A stretch of DNA of 64,000 nt, from assembly GCA_964511965.1 (NCBI GenBank), contig CAZEGF010000023.1:100725-164724 (forward strand), in the 5' to 3' direction. Positions 7,775 to 15,749 of this stretch are shown one piece after another (within the stretch, counting starts at the first letter, position 1; every line of letters starts with the position of its first letter). A model generated the notes under the pieces. That model saw only the letters and a program-made list of their open reading frames with translations. It was not told the origin of the DNA and did no database searches. The translations under genes and the position numbers were made by a program. This DNA is from JAUSNA01 sp964511965 (lineage in GTDB: Bacteria > Patescibacteriota > Microgenomatia > Levybacterales > GWA1-39-11).

Positions 7775-9406
7775 ATGATTTCTTCGATACTGAAGCATAA
7801 TTTCATTATCCTTGCTTTTATTTTTTCTCTTGCAGTAATCCTACGGATCTATTCTCTTTATTCCCTTCCTCAAAGTTTTCATACAGATGAATTGGTTGCT
7901 GGATATGTCGGTAAATATATTTGGCTTTATGGACAAGATATTTATGGGAATATTTTTCCTTTATATTTTGATAAGTTTGGAGATTTTAGACCAATCGGAA
8001 TTTTTTGGTTTTCAGGGCTTTCGGCTTTGATATTTGGGCTTAATGAATTTGCAGTTAGGCTTCCATCAGCTCTTTTTGGAGCACTGACCGTAGTTCCTGT
8101 TTTTTTCCTGGTAAAAGAATTATTCAAAAAAGAAAAAATTGCATTATTATCTTCCTTTTTTCTTGCGATATTGCCATGGCATATCGTTTTGTCCCGTGCG
8201 ACATCTGAAGGGGTAATTGGAATGTTCTTCTTAGTAATTTCTCTTTATTTTGCTTTTGTTTATATCAGAAGACATAGTTTTAGGTTCTTAGTTTTAAGTT
8301 TGATTTTCGGACTTCTCACTTATCTTTTTTATCACGTTTACCGGCTTTTACTTCCGCTAATTTTCTTGCCACTACCAATATTTTTATCTAATTTTAAGCA
8401 AAGGATAAAAATTACAATTTGTGTATTGATTTTCTTTTTGGTGACTTTGATATTGTCATTAACAAATTTTGGAAGTGGACGGTTTAGTCAAGTTGCCTTT
8501 TATAAAAATGAATCTCTTACTAACACCATCGAAAAATTCACTATAGAGGAGGGTCAAAATAATATACTTATGGCACGAATTTTCCATAATAAAGCTGTTG
8601 TCTATTCACGTGAATTTATTAGACAGTATCTTACCTATTATTCTGTGGATTTTCTTTTCGAGGACAAGGGTCTTCCTGACAGGTATGTAGTACCAAATCA
8701 GGGTTTGCTATTTTATAGCTTTATTTCAATTCTATTATTGTTCTTTCTCTACTTTTATCCATTTTCAAAAGCTCATAAAACTGTCTGGTTTATTTTATAT
8801 CTTTTCATCATCATGCCGTTACCGGCTGCACTTACAAATGAAGATTCACCTAACGTTCATAGAAGTATGCTTATGATTTTGCCGATAGTAATTATGATGG
8901 GTATAGGAATACATACGTTTTGTCATAATTCAAATAAAAAAATTAGAAATATGTTTGTGTTTGTTCTTTCAGTAATTCTAACTTTTGAATTTATTTTCTT
9001 CTGGCACCAATATTCTGTTCATCAGCAGTCATATAAGCCGGTATTTAGAAATCAAGGGGAAAAAGAGTTGATTTTATACGTTATGAAAAATAGAGATAAA
9101 TTTAAAACAATTTATATGCCGCTAGAAGGGGATCTACCGTTATATTATCTTTTCTACACTCAAAGGTTGGATAAATTGGAAAAAGGAACAATACAAAAAA
9201 GATTTAAAGTGAAAGCAATCGACAATATTAAATTCGTTGATGTGACATGTATTACTGACAGAATTGTACACAAAAAACTTGTAATTGAACCAAAATCACT
9301 TATTTTAGAAAGTGGAGATTGTCCTGATAATTCAAAATTGAAAGGAGACGTCATTATTACTAGATCAGACGGGACGAAAGCGTACAAAGCTATTCAATAC
9401 CAATAA
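7775..9406 (+). CDS. GT39-type membrane glycosyltransferase
   Basis: A 543-aa protein with about ten hydrophobic helices and a soluble C-terminal region. Helix 1 (about 9-27) is followed by the outer loop SFHTDELVAGY with the Asp38-Glu39 pair that is catalytic in PMT/ArnT enzymes. RLPSALFGALTV and PWHIVLSRATSE are shared with the GT39 paralogs in the large cluster. These enzymes transfer a sugar from a polyprenyl-phosphate donor to protein, lipid or glycan on the outer side of the membrane. It stands alone, 11 kb from the cluster, with its own promoter; it most resembles the gene at 45810. Acceptor unknown. Confidence 0.85.
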   Translation: MISSILKHNFIILAFIFSLAVILRIYSLYSLPQSFHTDELVAGYVGKYIWLYGQDIYGNIFPLYFDKFGDFRPIGIFWFSGLSALIFGLNEFAVRLPSALFGALTVVPVFFLVKELFKKEKIALLSSFFLAILPWHIVLSRATSEGVIGMFFLVISLYFAFVYIRRHSFRFLVLSLIFGLLTYLFYHVYRLLLPLIFLPLPIFLSNFKQRIKITICVLIFFLVTLILSLTNFGSGRFSQVAFYKNESLTNTIEKFTIEEGQNNILMARIFHNKAVVYSREFIRQYLTYYSVDFLFEDKGLPDRYVVPNQGLLFYSFISILLLFFLYFYPFSKAHKTVWFILYLFIIMPLPAALTNEDSPNVHRSMLMILPIVIMMGIGIHTFCHNSNKKIRNMFVFVLSVILTFEFIFFWHQYSVHQQSYKPVFRNQGEKELILYVMKNRDKFKTIYMPLEGDLPLYYLFYTQRLDKLEKGTIQKRFKVKAIDNIKFVDVTCITDRIVHKKLVIEPKSLILESGDCPDNSKLKGDVIITRSDGTKAYKAIQYQ

Positions 9407-9415
9407 TCAAAAACA

Positions 9416-9682
9416 TCAAACTTGTGGAGAAATAATAAATTCGGTATCAAATCCTCCCGATGTACCATCAATCGAAGTTATTGCTACAGTTGCACTGGCT
9501 ACTCTTTCCAAAACCTCTTCACAATTTCCAAAAGTATCAAATTCAATTCTTTTTTGTACAAAAAAGGAAGGATAAAACTGTGTCTCACCGGTTCTTCGTT
9601 GGGTAGGTAGAGATGGGGGGATTTCCGACTTTAGTGGCTCAAAAAACTCAGGCCACCGTGACTGAGATTCAATATCCTTCAT
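9416..9682 (-). CDS. Hypothetical protein, 88 aa
   Basis: A small soluble protein (MKDIESQSRWPEFFEPLK...) with a Pro-rich N-terminal third and the C-terminal stretch ASATVAITSIDGTSGG. No family recognised. Its reality is supported by a perfect extended -10, TGtTATAAT, 6 nt before the ATG. It is divergent from the Crp/Fnr gene with only 37 bp between the preferred starts, so the two may be co-regulated. It is convergent with the GT39 gene, 9 bp away. Confidence 0.6.
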   Translation of the reverse strand: MKDIESQSRWPEFFEPLKSEIPPSLPTQRRTGETQFYPSFFVQKRIEFDTFGNCEEVLERVASATVAITSIDGTSGGFDTEFIISPQV

Positions 9683-9688
9683 TCTGAA

Positions 9689-9697
9689 ATTATAACA
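9689..9697 (-). promoter_or_regulatory. Extended -10 TGtTATAAT of the 9682 gene
   Basis: A perfect consensus extended -10 on the minus strand with a 6-nt spacer to the ATG. It lies back to back with the Crp/Fnr gene promoter. Confidence 0.6.
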
Positions 9698-9703
9698 ATT
9701 GTA

Positions 9704-9712
9704 TGCTTTAAT
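9704..9712 (+). promoter_or_regulatory. Candidate -10 of the Crp/Fnr gene
   Basis: TGcTTTAAT followed by 7 nt and a GTG at 9720. The second base of the hexamer is T instead of the strongly conserved A, so this is a weaker call. Confidence 0.3.
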
Positions 9713-9719
9713 ACTATAT

Positions 9720-10358
9720 GTGGATGAAATAATTGTAAAAAGACTAGATGATTTTTTTTCAAATTATAAATTTCAGAAATATAAGAAAGGTGAGCTTTTA
9801 ATTAGAGCAGACGAAAATCCAACCGGAATTTTTTACCTAAAAAAGGGAATCGTTAAAGAATATTCGATTTCAAAAAAGGGGGACGAATTAGTTGTAAACA
9901 TTTTTAAATCACAAGCTTTTTTCCCAATGTCGTGGGCTTTAAATAACACTCAGAATTCATATTTTTTCGAAGCAACGGAAGATTTGGAATTATGGAAGGC
10001 ACCTCGTGAAGACGTTATTGATTTTTTGCAAAAAAATCCCGATGTTACACTGGATCTTTTGAAAAGAGTATATAAAGGGACTGATGGGATGCTTATTAAA
10101 ATAATGTATTTGATGTCCGGAAGTGCTTACGCCCGACTAATAACAGAACTTCTTACGCACTCTAAAAGATTTGGAGGAAATGGTCTGGTTTTGGATATTA
10201 CAGAAGGAGATTTAGCTTCCAGAACCGGTATGACACGAGAAACGATCAGTCGGGAGATGAAAATTCTTAAAGACAAAAATATAGTGAAAATTGAGAAAAA
10301 TAAAGTAATGATTTTAAATTTAACAAATTTAGAGCTTGAGTTAGATGGAGGGATTTAG
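9720..10358 (+). CDS. Crp/Fnr-family transcriptional regulator
   Basis: About 212 aa. The N-terminal half is a cyclic-nucleotide-binding-type beta roll (KKGELLIRADENPTGIFYL, LKKGIVKEYS). The C-terminal half is a winged helix with the recognition segment ASRTGMTRETISREMKIL, typical of the family. No Fnr-type cysteine cluster is seen, so an Fe-S oxygen sensor is unlikely; the ligand is unknown. The frame also opens at a TTG at 9699, but the GTG at 9720 fits promoter spacing better. A GTGAT-N4-ATCAC palindrome upstream of ppsA, about 400 bp away, is a likely target. Its 3' end overlaps the next gene by 4 bp. Confidence 0.88.
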   Translation: MDEIIVKRLDDFFSNYKFQKYKKGELLIRADENPTGIFYLKKGIVKEYSISKKGDELVVNIFKSQAFFPMSWALNNTQNSYFFEATEDLELWKAPREDVIDFLQKNPDVTLDLLKRVYKGTDGMLIKIMYLMSGSAYARLITELLTHSKRFGGNGLVLDITEGDLASRTGMTRETISREMKILKDKNIVKIEKNKVMILNLTNLELELDGGI

Positions 10359-10708
10359 TGGGGAAGCGATTTGGTGATAATTTCTTTTGTAGGTATAATT
10401 CTAGCTCTTTTTTTACTCTCTGTTGGAAGTCCGGTAGGAAGTAAATATCCCTGCCATTTTCCTTCACCTGCGTGTAATTCAAGATGAAGAAGGTCGGTAA
10501 GCTTTGGTTCATCTTTTACTTTATAAAGTCGGTATGACCCTTTTGTAAGAACAGATTGAATAGGATGTTTTTCATTAGAGGTGACAAGTATATCCCCGAT
10601 ATTCTTTGCTTTTATCCAGGCAAATGAATCGTTTTCAAGATCAAGTATTTTAATCTGATTTTGAGTCTCACTCAAACTAAATTTTCCGGATTGTATATTT
10701 TGGATCAT
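10355..10708 (-). CDS. Hypothetical protein between the Crp/Fnr gene and ppsA
   Basis: A 117-aa soluble protein (MIQNIQSGKFSLSETQNQIK...). The middle contains LLHLELHAGEGKWQGYLLP and the C-terminus is basic. No membrane segment and no family recognised. It is transcribed divergently from ppsA and overlaps the Crp/Fnr gene end-to-end by 4 bp. A TACTAT hexamer lies 7 nt before its ATG. The palindrome at 10755 lies between it and ppsA and could affect both. Confidence 0.6.
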   Translation of the reverse strand: MIQNIQSGKFSLSETQNQIKILDLENDSFAWIKAKNIGDILVTSNEKHPIQSVLTKGSYRLYKVKDEPKLTDLLHLELHAGEGKWQGYLLPTGLPTESKKRARIIPTKEIITKSLPH

Positions 10709-10715
10709 AAAAGAA

Positions 10716-10721
10716 ATAGTA
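10716..10721 (-). promoter_or_regulatory. -10 element of the 10708 gene
   Basis: TACTAT on the minus strand, 7 nt before the ATG. Confidence 0.4.
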
Positions 10722-10754
10722 AATGTACTATAGTATTTTTAAAATAGTTAATCA

Positions 10755-10768
10755 GTGATGTGTATCAC
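10755..10768. promoter_or_regulatory. Crp/Fnr-type palindrome upstream of ppsA
   Basis: A perfect inverted repeat GTGAT-GTGT-ATCAC. It is intermediate between the known Fnr (TTGAT-N4-ATCAA) and Crp (TGTGA-N6-TCACA) operators. It lies in the intergenic space between the 10708 gene and ppsA, with a Crp/Fnr regulator encoded next door. Downstream are a possible -35 TTGATA (10778-10783) and -10 TATTAT (10802-10807), 18 bp apart. Confidence 0.65.
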
Positions 10769-10826
10769 ATATATATATTGATAATGATTACAGAAAAAAG
10801 GTATTATATTGAGTAAAGTATTAACT

Positions 10827-13280
10827 ATGCCTGACCGTTCTGCCTATTATATTCTTTGGTTTGATGAAATAACTAAAGATGATATCCCTCTTGTAGGTGG
10901 TAAAAACGCCAACTTGGGAGAGATGTATCAAAATCTTTCACACACAACAAGTTCCCTATTTGCAGGTGAAAAAATTCAAGTACCATTCGGATTTGCGGTT
11001 ACAGCGTATTCATATCGGTATTTTGTTGAACAAAATGCGCTAGACAAAAAAATCGGTGAAGCTTTGGCGAATTTAGACACAAGAAACATAAAAGCACTTG
11101 AGGAAGCCGGTAGAACCGTAAGGGACTTAATAATGGCAAGTGAGTTCCCTCAAGATCTTTCAGATGCAATAATTGGCGCATATCATGATTTGGCTAGGAG
11201 GATATCAAACGATGGTGATGTAGATGTTGCGGTAAGGTCGTCAGCCACTGCAGAAGATCTCCCTGACGCTTCTTTTGCAGGTCAGCAAGAATCATATCTA
11301 AATGTTCGGGGAGAGCATGAATTACTCGAGTCCATAAAAAAAGCATTTGCATCACTTTTTACTAACCGTGCAATCTCATATAGGGTTGATAAAAATTTTG
11401 ACCACTTCAAAGTTGCTCTTTCAGTTTCTGTTCAGAAGATGGCCAGATCAGACAGGGGAGCTAGTGGCGTTATGTTTACCCTGGACACAGATAGTGGATT
11501 TAGGGATGTGGTTCTCATAAATGCATCATGGGGGTTGGGTGAATATGTTGTGAAAGGTATAGTAACTCCGGATGAATATATAGTTTTTAAGCCAACGCTT
11601 AAAAATGGATTTAAATCAATTATAAGTAAAAAAATAGGATCAAAAGAGAAGAAGTTAATTTATGCAACCGAAGGAAATACTCCAACCAAAGAAGTTCAAG
11701 TAACCCCTAACGAGCGTGCGATGTTTGTTTTGGACAACGATCTTATTACTAGACTTTCAAAATGGGGAATTATGATTGAAGATCATTACCAAAAGCCTAT
11801 GGATATAGAATGGGCTTACGACGGGGAGACAAAAGATCTATATATTGTCCAAGCACGTCCGGAAACAGTACAAGCTAAAAAAAGCGCAACGGTTCTTGAA
11901 GAGTATGTTTTGGAAGAAAAAGGACAAGTACTTGCTAGTGGTGCTTCAGTCGGTAGAAAAATTGGACAAGGCAAAGCCCATTTCATAAAAGATCCAAGCC
12001 AGTTGTCTGAATTTCAACCCGGGGAAGTATTAGTTGCTGAAATAACCGATCCCGACTGGGAACCAATCATGAAAATTGCCAGTGCAATAGTTACCAATTC
12101 CGGAGGAAGGACAAGTCATGCTGCAATTGTTTCAAGAGAATTAGGAATACCTGCAATTGTTGGATGCGGAAATGCGACAACTGCAATACCAAATGGGCAA
12201 GACATTACTGTTTCATGTACTGATGGAGAGGTAGGAAATGTATATCAGGGAATATTGAAATTCAGAATAGATTCAACCGACATTGCGAATTTTGAATTGC
12301 CAAAGACTGACATAAAAATGATTGTTGCAAGTCCGGAGCTTGTATTTAATTACTCACAAATTCCAAATAAAGGAGTGGGTCTTGCACGTGAGGAATTTAT
12401 TATTTCAAATTTTATTAAAATTCACCCAAATGCACTTCTTGACTATGACAATCTCACAGACATGAATGTTAAAAATCAAATAGATGCCTTAACCGTTGGT
12501 TATGACAATAAGGTTCAATATTATATAGACAAGCTTGCCTATGGAATTGCTCTAATCGCAGCTCCATTTTATCCAAATGAAGTGCTTTTACGATTTAGTG
12601 ATTTCAAATCCAATGAATATGCAAATTTGATTGGTGGAAAGCTGTATGAACCGGAAGAAGAAAATCCAATGATAGGATGGAGAGGTGCAAGCCGTTATAC
12701 TGACCCAAATTTTTCAAAAGCATTTGCTTTAGAGTGCGAAGCTGTTAAAAAAGTAAGAAATGAAATGGGATTATATAATCTGCAAGTTATGATACCATTC
12801 TGCCGCACACCTGAAGAAGGTAAAGCGGTACTTGAGGAAATGAATAAGCATGGACTTGTTCATGACAAAGCTAAAAACCAGCTTAATAAAGAAAGTCTCG
12901 ATGAAAATCTTCACGTATGGGTTATGGCTGAGGTTCCATCAAATGTAATTCTGGTAGATGAATTTGCCGATATCTTTGATGGATTTTCCATCGGATCAAA
13001 TGATCTAACGCAACTTACTTTGGGGCTTGATCGAGATTCAAAGTTGATAGCCCATATAGGAAATGAAAATAATGCAGCGGTTCACAGTATGATTTCAACA
13101 CTTATTAAAAAGGCTCACGCAAAAAATTTGAAAGTTGGGATATGTGGACAAGGGCCTTCTGATTTTCCGGAACTTGCCGAATTTTTGGTAAGAGAGGGAA
13201 TTGACTCTATATCGCTAAATCCTGACACTGTTCTAAAGACAGCTGTAAAAGTAAAAGAAGTTGAAGCATCCCTTCTGTGA
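10827..13280 (+). CDS. ppsA: Phosphoenolpyruvate synthase (pyruvate, water dikinase)
   Basis: About 817 aa with the three expected modules. These are the N-terminal ATP-binding domain (VGGKNANLGEM near the start, AVRSSATAEDLPDASFAGQ), the phosphohistidine swivel domain with His431 in GGRTSHAAIVSREL, and the C-terminal PEP/pyruvate barrel with SIGSNDLTQLTLG and Cys773 in GICGQGPSD. It converts pyruvate and ATP to PEP, AMP and phosphate, feeding gluconeogenesis and hence sugar-nucleotide supply. The frame also opens at a TTG at 10809 behind an AAGG sequence; the ATG at 10827 is preferred but not certain. The upstream palindrome suggests control by a Crp/Fnr protein. Confidence 0.93.
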   Translation: MPDRSAYYILWFDEITKDDIPLVGGKNANLGEMYQNLSHTTSSLFAGEKIQVPFGFAVTAYSYRYFVEQNALDKKIGEALANLDTRNIKALEEAGRTVRDLIMASEFPQDLSDAIIGAYHDLARRISNDGDVDVAVRSSATAEDLPDASFAGQQESYLNVRGEHELLESIKKAFASLFTNRAISYRVDKNFDHFKVALSVSVQKMARSDRGASGVMFTLDTDSGFRDVVLINASWGLGEYVVKGIVTPDEYIVFKPTLKNGFKSIISKKIGSKEKKLIYATEGNTPTKEVQVTPNERAMFVLDNDLITRLSKWGIMIEDHYQKPMDIEWAYDGETKDLYIVQARPETVQAKKSATVLEEYVLEEKGQVLASGASVGRKIGQGKAHFIKDPSQLSEFQPGEVLVAEITDPDWEPIMKIASAIVTNSGGRTSHAAIVSRELGIPAIVGCGNATTAIPNGQDITVSCTDGEVGNVYQGILKFRIDSTDIANFELPKTDIKMIVASPELVFNYSQIPNKGVGLAREEFIISNFIKIHPNALLDYDNLTDMNVKNQIDALTVGYDNKVQYYIDKLAYGIALIAAPFYPNEVLLRFSDFKSNEYANLIGGKLYEPEEENPMIGWRGASRYTDPNFSKAFALECEAVKKVRNEMGLYNLQVMIPFCRTPEEGKAVLEEMNKHGLVHDKAKNQLNKESLDENLHVWVMAEVPSNVILVDEFADIFDGFSIGSNDLTQLTLGLDRDSKLIAHIGNENNAAVHSMISTLIKKAHAKNLKVGICGQGPSDFPELAEFLVREGIDSISLNPDTVLKTAVKVKEVEASLL

Positions 13281-13309
13281 GCTAGATCAATTACAATAAT
13301 TAATAAGGG

Positions 13310-13330
13310 CATTACAATATCCTTGTAATG
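13310..13330. promoter_or_regulatory. Inverted repeat over the -10 and start codon
   Basis: CATTACAA-N5-TTGTAATG is a perfect 8-bp inverted repeat. It contains the -10 TACAAT (13313-13318) and ends in the ATG of the 13328 gene. It could be an operator. Confidence 0.55.
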
Positions 13331-13771
13331 AAACAATATCTAGTAATCCTCGCCGATCGTAAACGAGCGCATTTAATTCTCGTTAAGAATGGAAAAGTTG
13401 TTTTATATGAAAAGCTACCCACAGATCTTGCTCCCCGAAAAGTTAAGCACGGACAAAATGATTGGGATGCACAGGATAAAATTTTGAGAAAAAGGAATGG
13501 ACTACTTGATATTCACTTGGATAAAATCTCAAAAAGCGCAATAGAATTTACAAAGAATATAAGAATAGACGGAGTTGTGTTTGGTGGACACCAGGATTTA
13601 CATCATAAAATATCAGAAACCCTAACGTATCCGCTAAAAAATAAATTCATGGGTTTTTTTATAACTGAACTTAAAATTCCACAAAATCAATTAACCGAAA
13701 AAGCTTTGCAAAGAATTTTAGAACTTGAGAATGAAAAGGAGGAGAAAAAAATTCAGGAAGCTTTATCATAA
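13328..13771 (+). CDS. eRF1-like protein (bacterial archaeo-eukaryotic release-factor family type)
   Basis: A 147-aa soluble protein. The opening QYLVILADRKRAHLILVKNGKV and the later DGVVFGGHQDLHHKISETL plus FMGFFITELKIPQNQL resemble the eRF1 domain 2/3 fold found in bacterial baeRF proteins, which have been proposed to act on stalled ribosomes. No GGQ motif is present, so classical peptide release is not supported. The C-terminus is a charged helix. It is a short, single-gene unit with an inverted repeat over its promoter and start. The family assignment is by pattern and moderately confident. Confidence 0.55.
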   Translation: MKQYLVILADRKRAHLILVKNGKVVLYEKLPTDLAPRKVKHGQNDWDAQDKILRKRNGLLDIHLDKISKSAIEFTKNIRIDGVVFGGHQDLHHKISETLTYPLKNKFMGFFITELKIPQNQLTEKALQRILELENEKEEKKIQEALS

Positions 13772-13845
13772 AATACGAATTAGTAATTAAAGTGTTTACT
13801 TTCTGCCAGAAATGCTTGTACTATTAATATGTACCAAAATTTACA

Positions 13846-14427
13846 ATGCCAAATCTTGATTATAAAGAAAAATTATTGGGAGTTATTCATACCGATGGTA
13901 AGCCAAATATTATTGTAAGCCATGTAACTATCCGGCAAAGCATATTTTTCCTCCATCTGAAATTAGTTGCAATCGAAATTTTAGAAGCATTAGCAATTAT
14001 TGTTTTTTACACATTATTTATACAAGCTCCCCTCAAGCAACAAATAAGTCAAAATATAATGATAGTAAATATCCCGATTTTAATCGGTTTAATTATATTA
14101 AAACTTTCGATAACTATTTTTGTGATACTGCAATGGTTGAATGAGTACTATGAAATAAAGCCCGAAGTTGTGGTATTTAAAAAAGGTTTTATTTTCAAGC
14201 AAGAAAAAAGATTTTTGTTAAAGCATATTGGTGCAGTAACCCTTGAGCAGGGTATTTTTGGAAGGGTATTTAACTTTGGAACACTAAAGCTTTTTAATTG
14301 GACTTCTGAAAAAGAAGAATATTTGTATCTCATTCATAATCCTGAAAAATACCAAAAAATATTAGAAGACCTCACCCCAGAGGCAGATGAGGAGAAGGAC
14401 ACCATCCGAAAAGGTATTCTAAGCTAA
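13846..14427 (+). CDS. Membrane protein with bacterial PH (bPH2/YdbT-type) domain
   Basis: A 193-aa protein with two hydrophobic helices (about 45-68 and 77-98) followed by a bacterial PH domain. That domain shows YYEIKPEVVVFKKGFIFKQ, then LLKHIGAVTLEQGIFGRVF and NFGTLKLFNW, the usual YdbT/bPH2 order of strands. Such proteins sit in the cytoplasmic membrane with the PH domain inside; roles are mostly unknown. TACTAT at 13819-13824 is a possible -10, leaving a leader of about 15 nt. Confidence 0.75.
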   Translation: MPNLDYKEKLLGVIHTDGKPNIIVSHVTIRQSIFFLHLKLVAIEILEALAIIVFYTLFIQAPLKQQISQNIMIVNIPILIGLIILKLSITIFVILQWLNEYYEIKPEVVVFKKGFIFKQEKRFLLKHIGAVTLEQGIFGRVFNFGTLKLFNWTSEKEEYLYLIHNPEKYQKILEDLTPEADEEKDTIRKGILS

Positions 14428-14457
14428 AACTACGTTATTAAGAAATAACTGCAGTCT

Positions 14458-14466
14458 TGCTATACT
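14458..14466 (+). promoter_or_regulatory. Extended -10 TGcTATACT of the transglycosylase gene
   Basis: TGcTATACT followed by exactly 6 nt (agatgc) and the ATG at 14473. It is one of the clearest leaderless-type promoters here. Confidence 0.6.
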
Positions 14467-14472
14467 AGATGC

Positions 14473-15666
14473 ATGGATGAGACAGGAGAACTTCCACAAG
14501 CAAAGCCAGCTGTAGAGAGAAAAATTGTAAAAAGAACAAATCTAAATCCGAATGGGTTCAAATCTGTCGTAGATCCAAATGAACCGATAATTGGTGGACC
14601 TGCTAAGACAGAGTATATTCCGCAAGGACCCAATTCCCCAAAAAAACCTGAAGAAACTGCAAGTTTTGGGACAAAAGCCGTTCTTACTGTTGCGGGTTTG
14701 GCTACAATGGCTGGAGTTGCAAAAGGAATTGATGAAATGCAAAGTGCAGATGCTGCTGAGCCTCCAGCGCCAGTAGTTTCGGTTCGGCAGGATGAACAAA
14801 ATCAACCTGTTCAAGAAGTCATGCCAGCGGCGATGGCAAAAGAGTTGGTTGCATCAGAAGTCAAATCTGATGAGCCTGACCTATTTGATGAAATTTTCCA
14901 CGATCTTTCTCCTTTTCAAAAAGCAGAAGCTCAAGCTGAAGTTGCAAAGTTCAAAGAAAGAATTTTGGCAAAAGAGGATTATGAAAAAGAGCACATAGAA
15001 ATTCCCATGCAATACAAAGATGTCATTGAAAATACAGCAAATGCTTATGGTATTTCGGTCGACACTCTCATGGGGCTTATTGGTACGGAAAATGGTGGAG
15101 GACCCGACAAAATAAATTCAATTTCAAAAGCAAGAGGTGTTGCGCAATTTATGCCAGATACTGCAGTGCAATATAAATTAATAGATAAATATGGAGATCA
15201 CAGAGGAGACCCGGTTTTGAGTATCGATGCAGCTGGGAGATATTTAAGAGACACTAAAGCACTTTTTGCAGGAGATGAGGGGATGGCGCTTTGGTCATAT
15301 CATGCTGGACCCGGTAATGTGTATCATGCACTTCGCATATATTTTTATGATGTAAATCATGAGAATTTACATGACTATGGAGCTGCAATTCAAAATAATA
15401 ACGCAGATGACAGAATAAAGATTGAGGAAAGAACAAAAGAATTAATTCTTCAAGATAAATTGGATATTTCAAAACTACTCGCAAACGAAAAAGTTAAGGA
15501 GTTTACTGCAACATTGAAAGATTATTCCGAAACATATCCTGCAACAGTTGTTGCGATGAGTCAGGTAATCAGGGAGTATCAAAAGCAACACCCAGTTCAC
15601 GATCTTGGAAATGGTTTAAGGGTTTTTGTTGGCGACAACCCAACCGCCAAGCCGACAGGAAGATAA
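14473..15666 (+). CDS. Membrane-anchored lytic transglycosylase (SLT/lysozyme-like)
   Basis: A 397-aa protein. A cytoplasmic, Pro-rich N-terminus (1-56) is followed by a weakly hydrophobic segment (AVLTVAGLATMAGVAKGI, about 66-83) and a linker. The SLT-type domain (about 180-290) has GLIGTENGGGP with the likely catalytic Glu, then KARGVAQFMPDTAVQYK and ALWSYHAGPGNVYHAL. The family cleaves the MurNAc-GlcNAc bond of peptidoglycan, forming 1,6-anhydro ends. It may act in wall turnover or in assembly of an envelope machine. Single-gene unit with its own extended -10. Confidence 0.85.
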   Translation: MDETGELPQAKPAVERKIVKRTNLNPNGFKSVVDPNEPIIGGPAKTEYIPQGPNSPKKPEETASFGTKAVLTVAGLATMAGVAKGIDEMQSADAAEPPAPVVSVRQDEQNQPVQEVMPAAMAKELVASEVKSDEPDLFDEIFHDLSPFQKAEAQAEVAKFKERILAKEDYEKEHIEIPMQYKDVIENTANAYGISVDTLMGLIGTENGGGPDKINSISKARGVAQFMPDTAVQYKLIDKYGDHRGDPVLSIDAAGRYLRDTKALFAGDEGMALWSYHAGPGNVYHALRIYFYDVNHENLHDYGAAIQNNNADDRIKIEERTKELILQDKLDISKLLANEKVKEFTATLKDYSETYPATVVAMSQVIREYQKQHPVHDLGNGLRVFVGDNPTAKPTGR

Positions 15667-15749
15667 ACAACTGTGCTCCGGTAAGAGAAATTTTACTCAA
15701 TAACCCCTTGGATATATTTTAATTTGAATAATTCCGTTAGGATAAAGAA

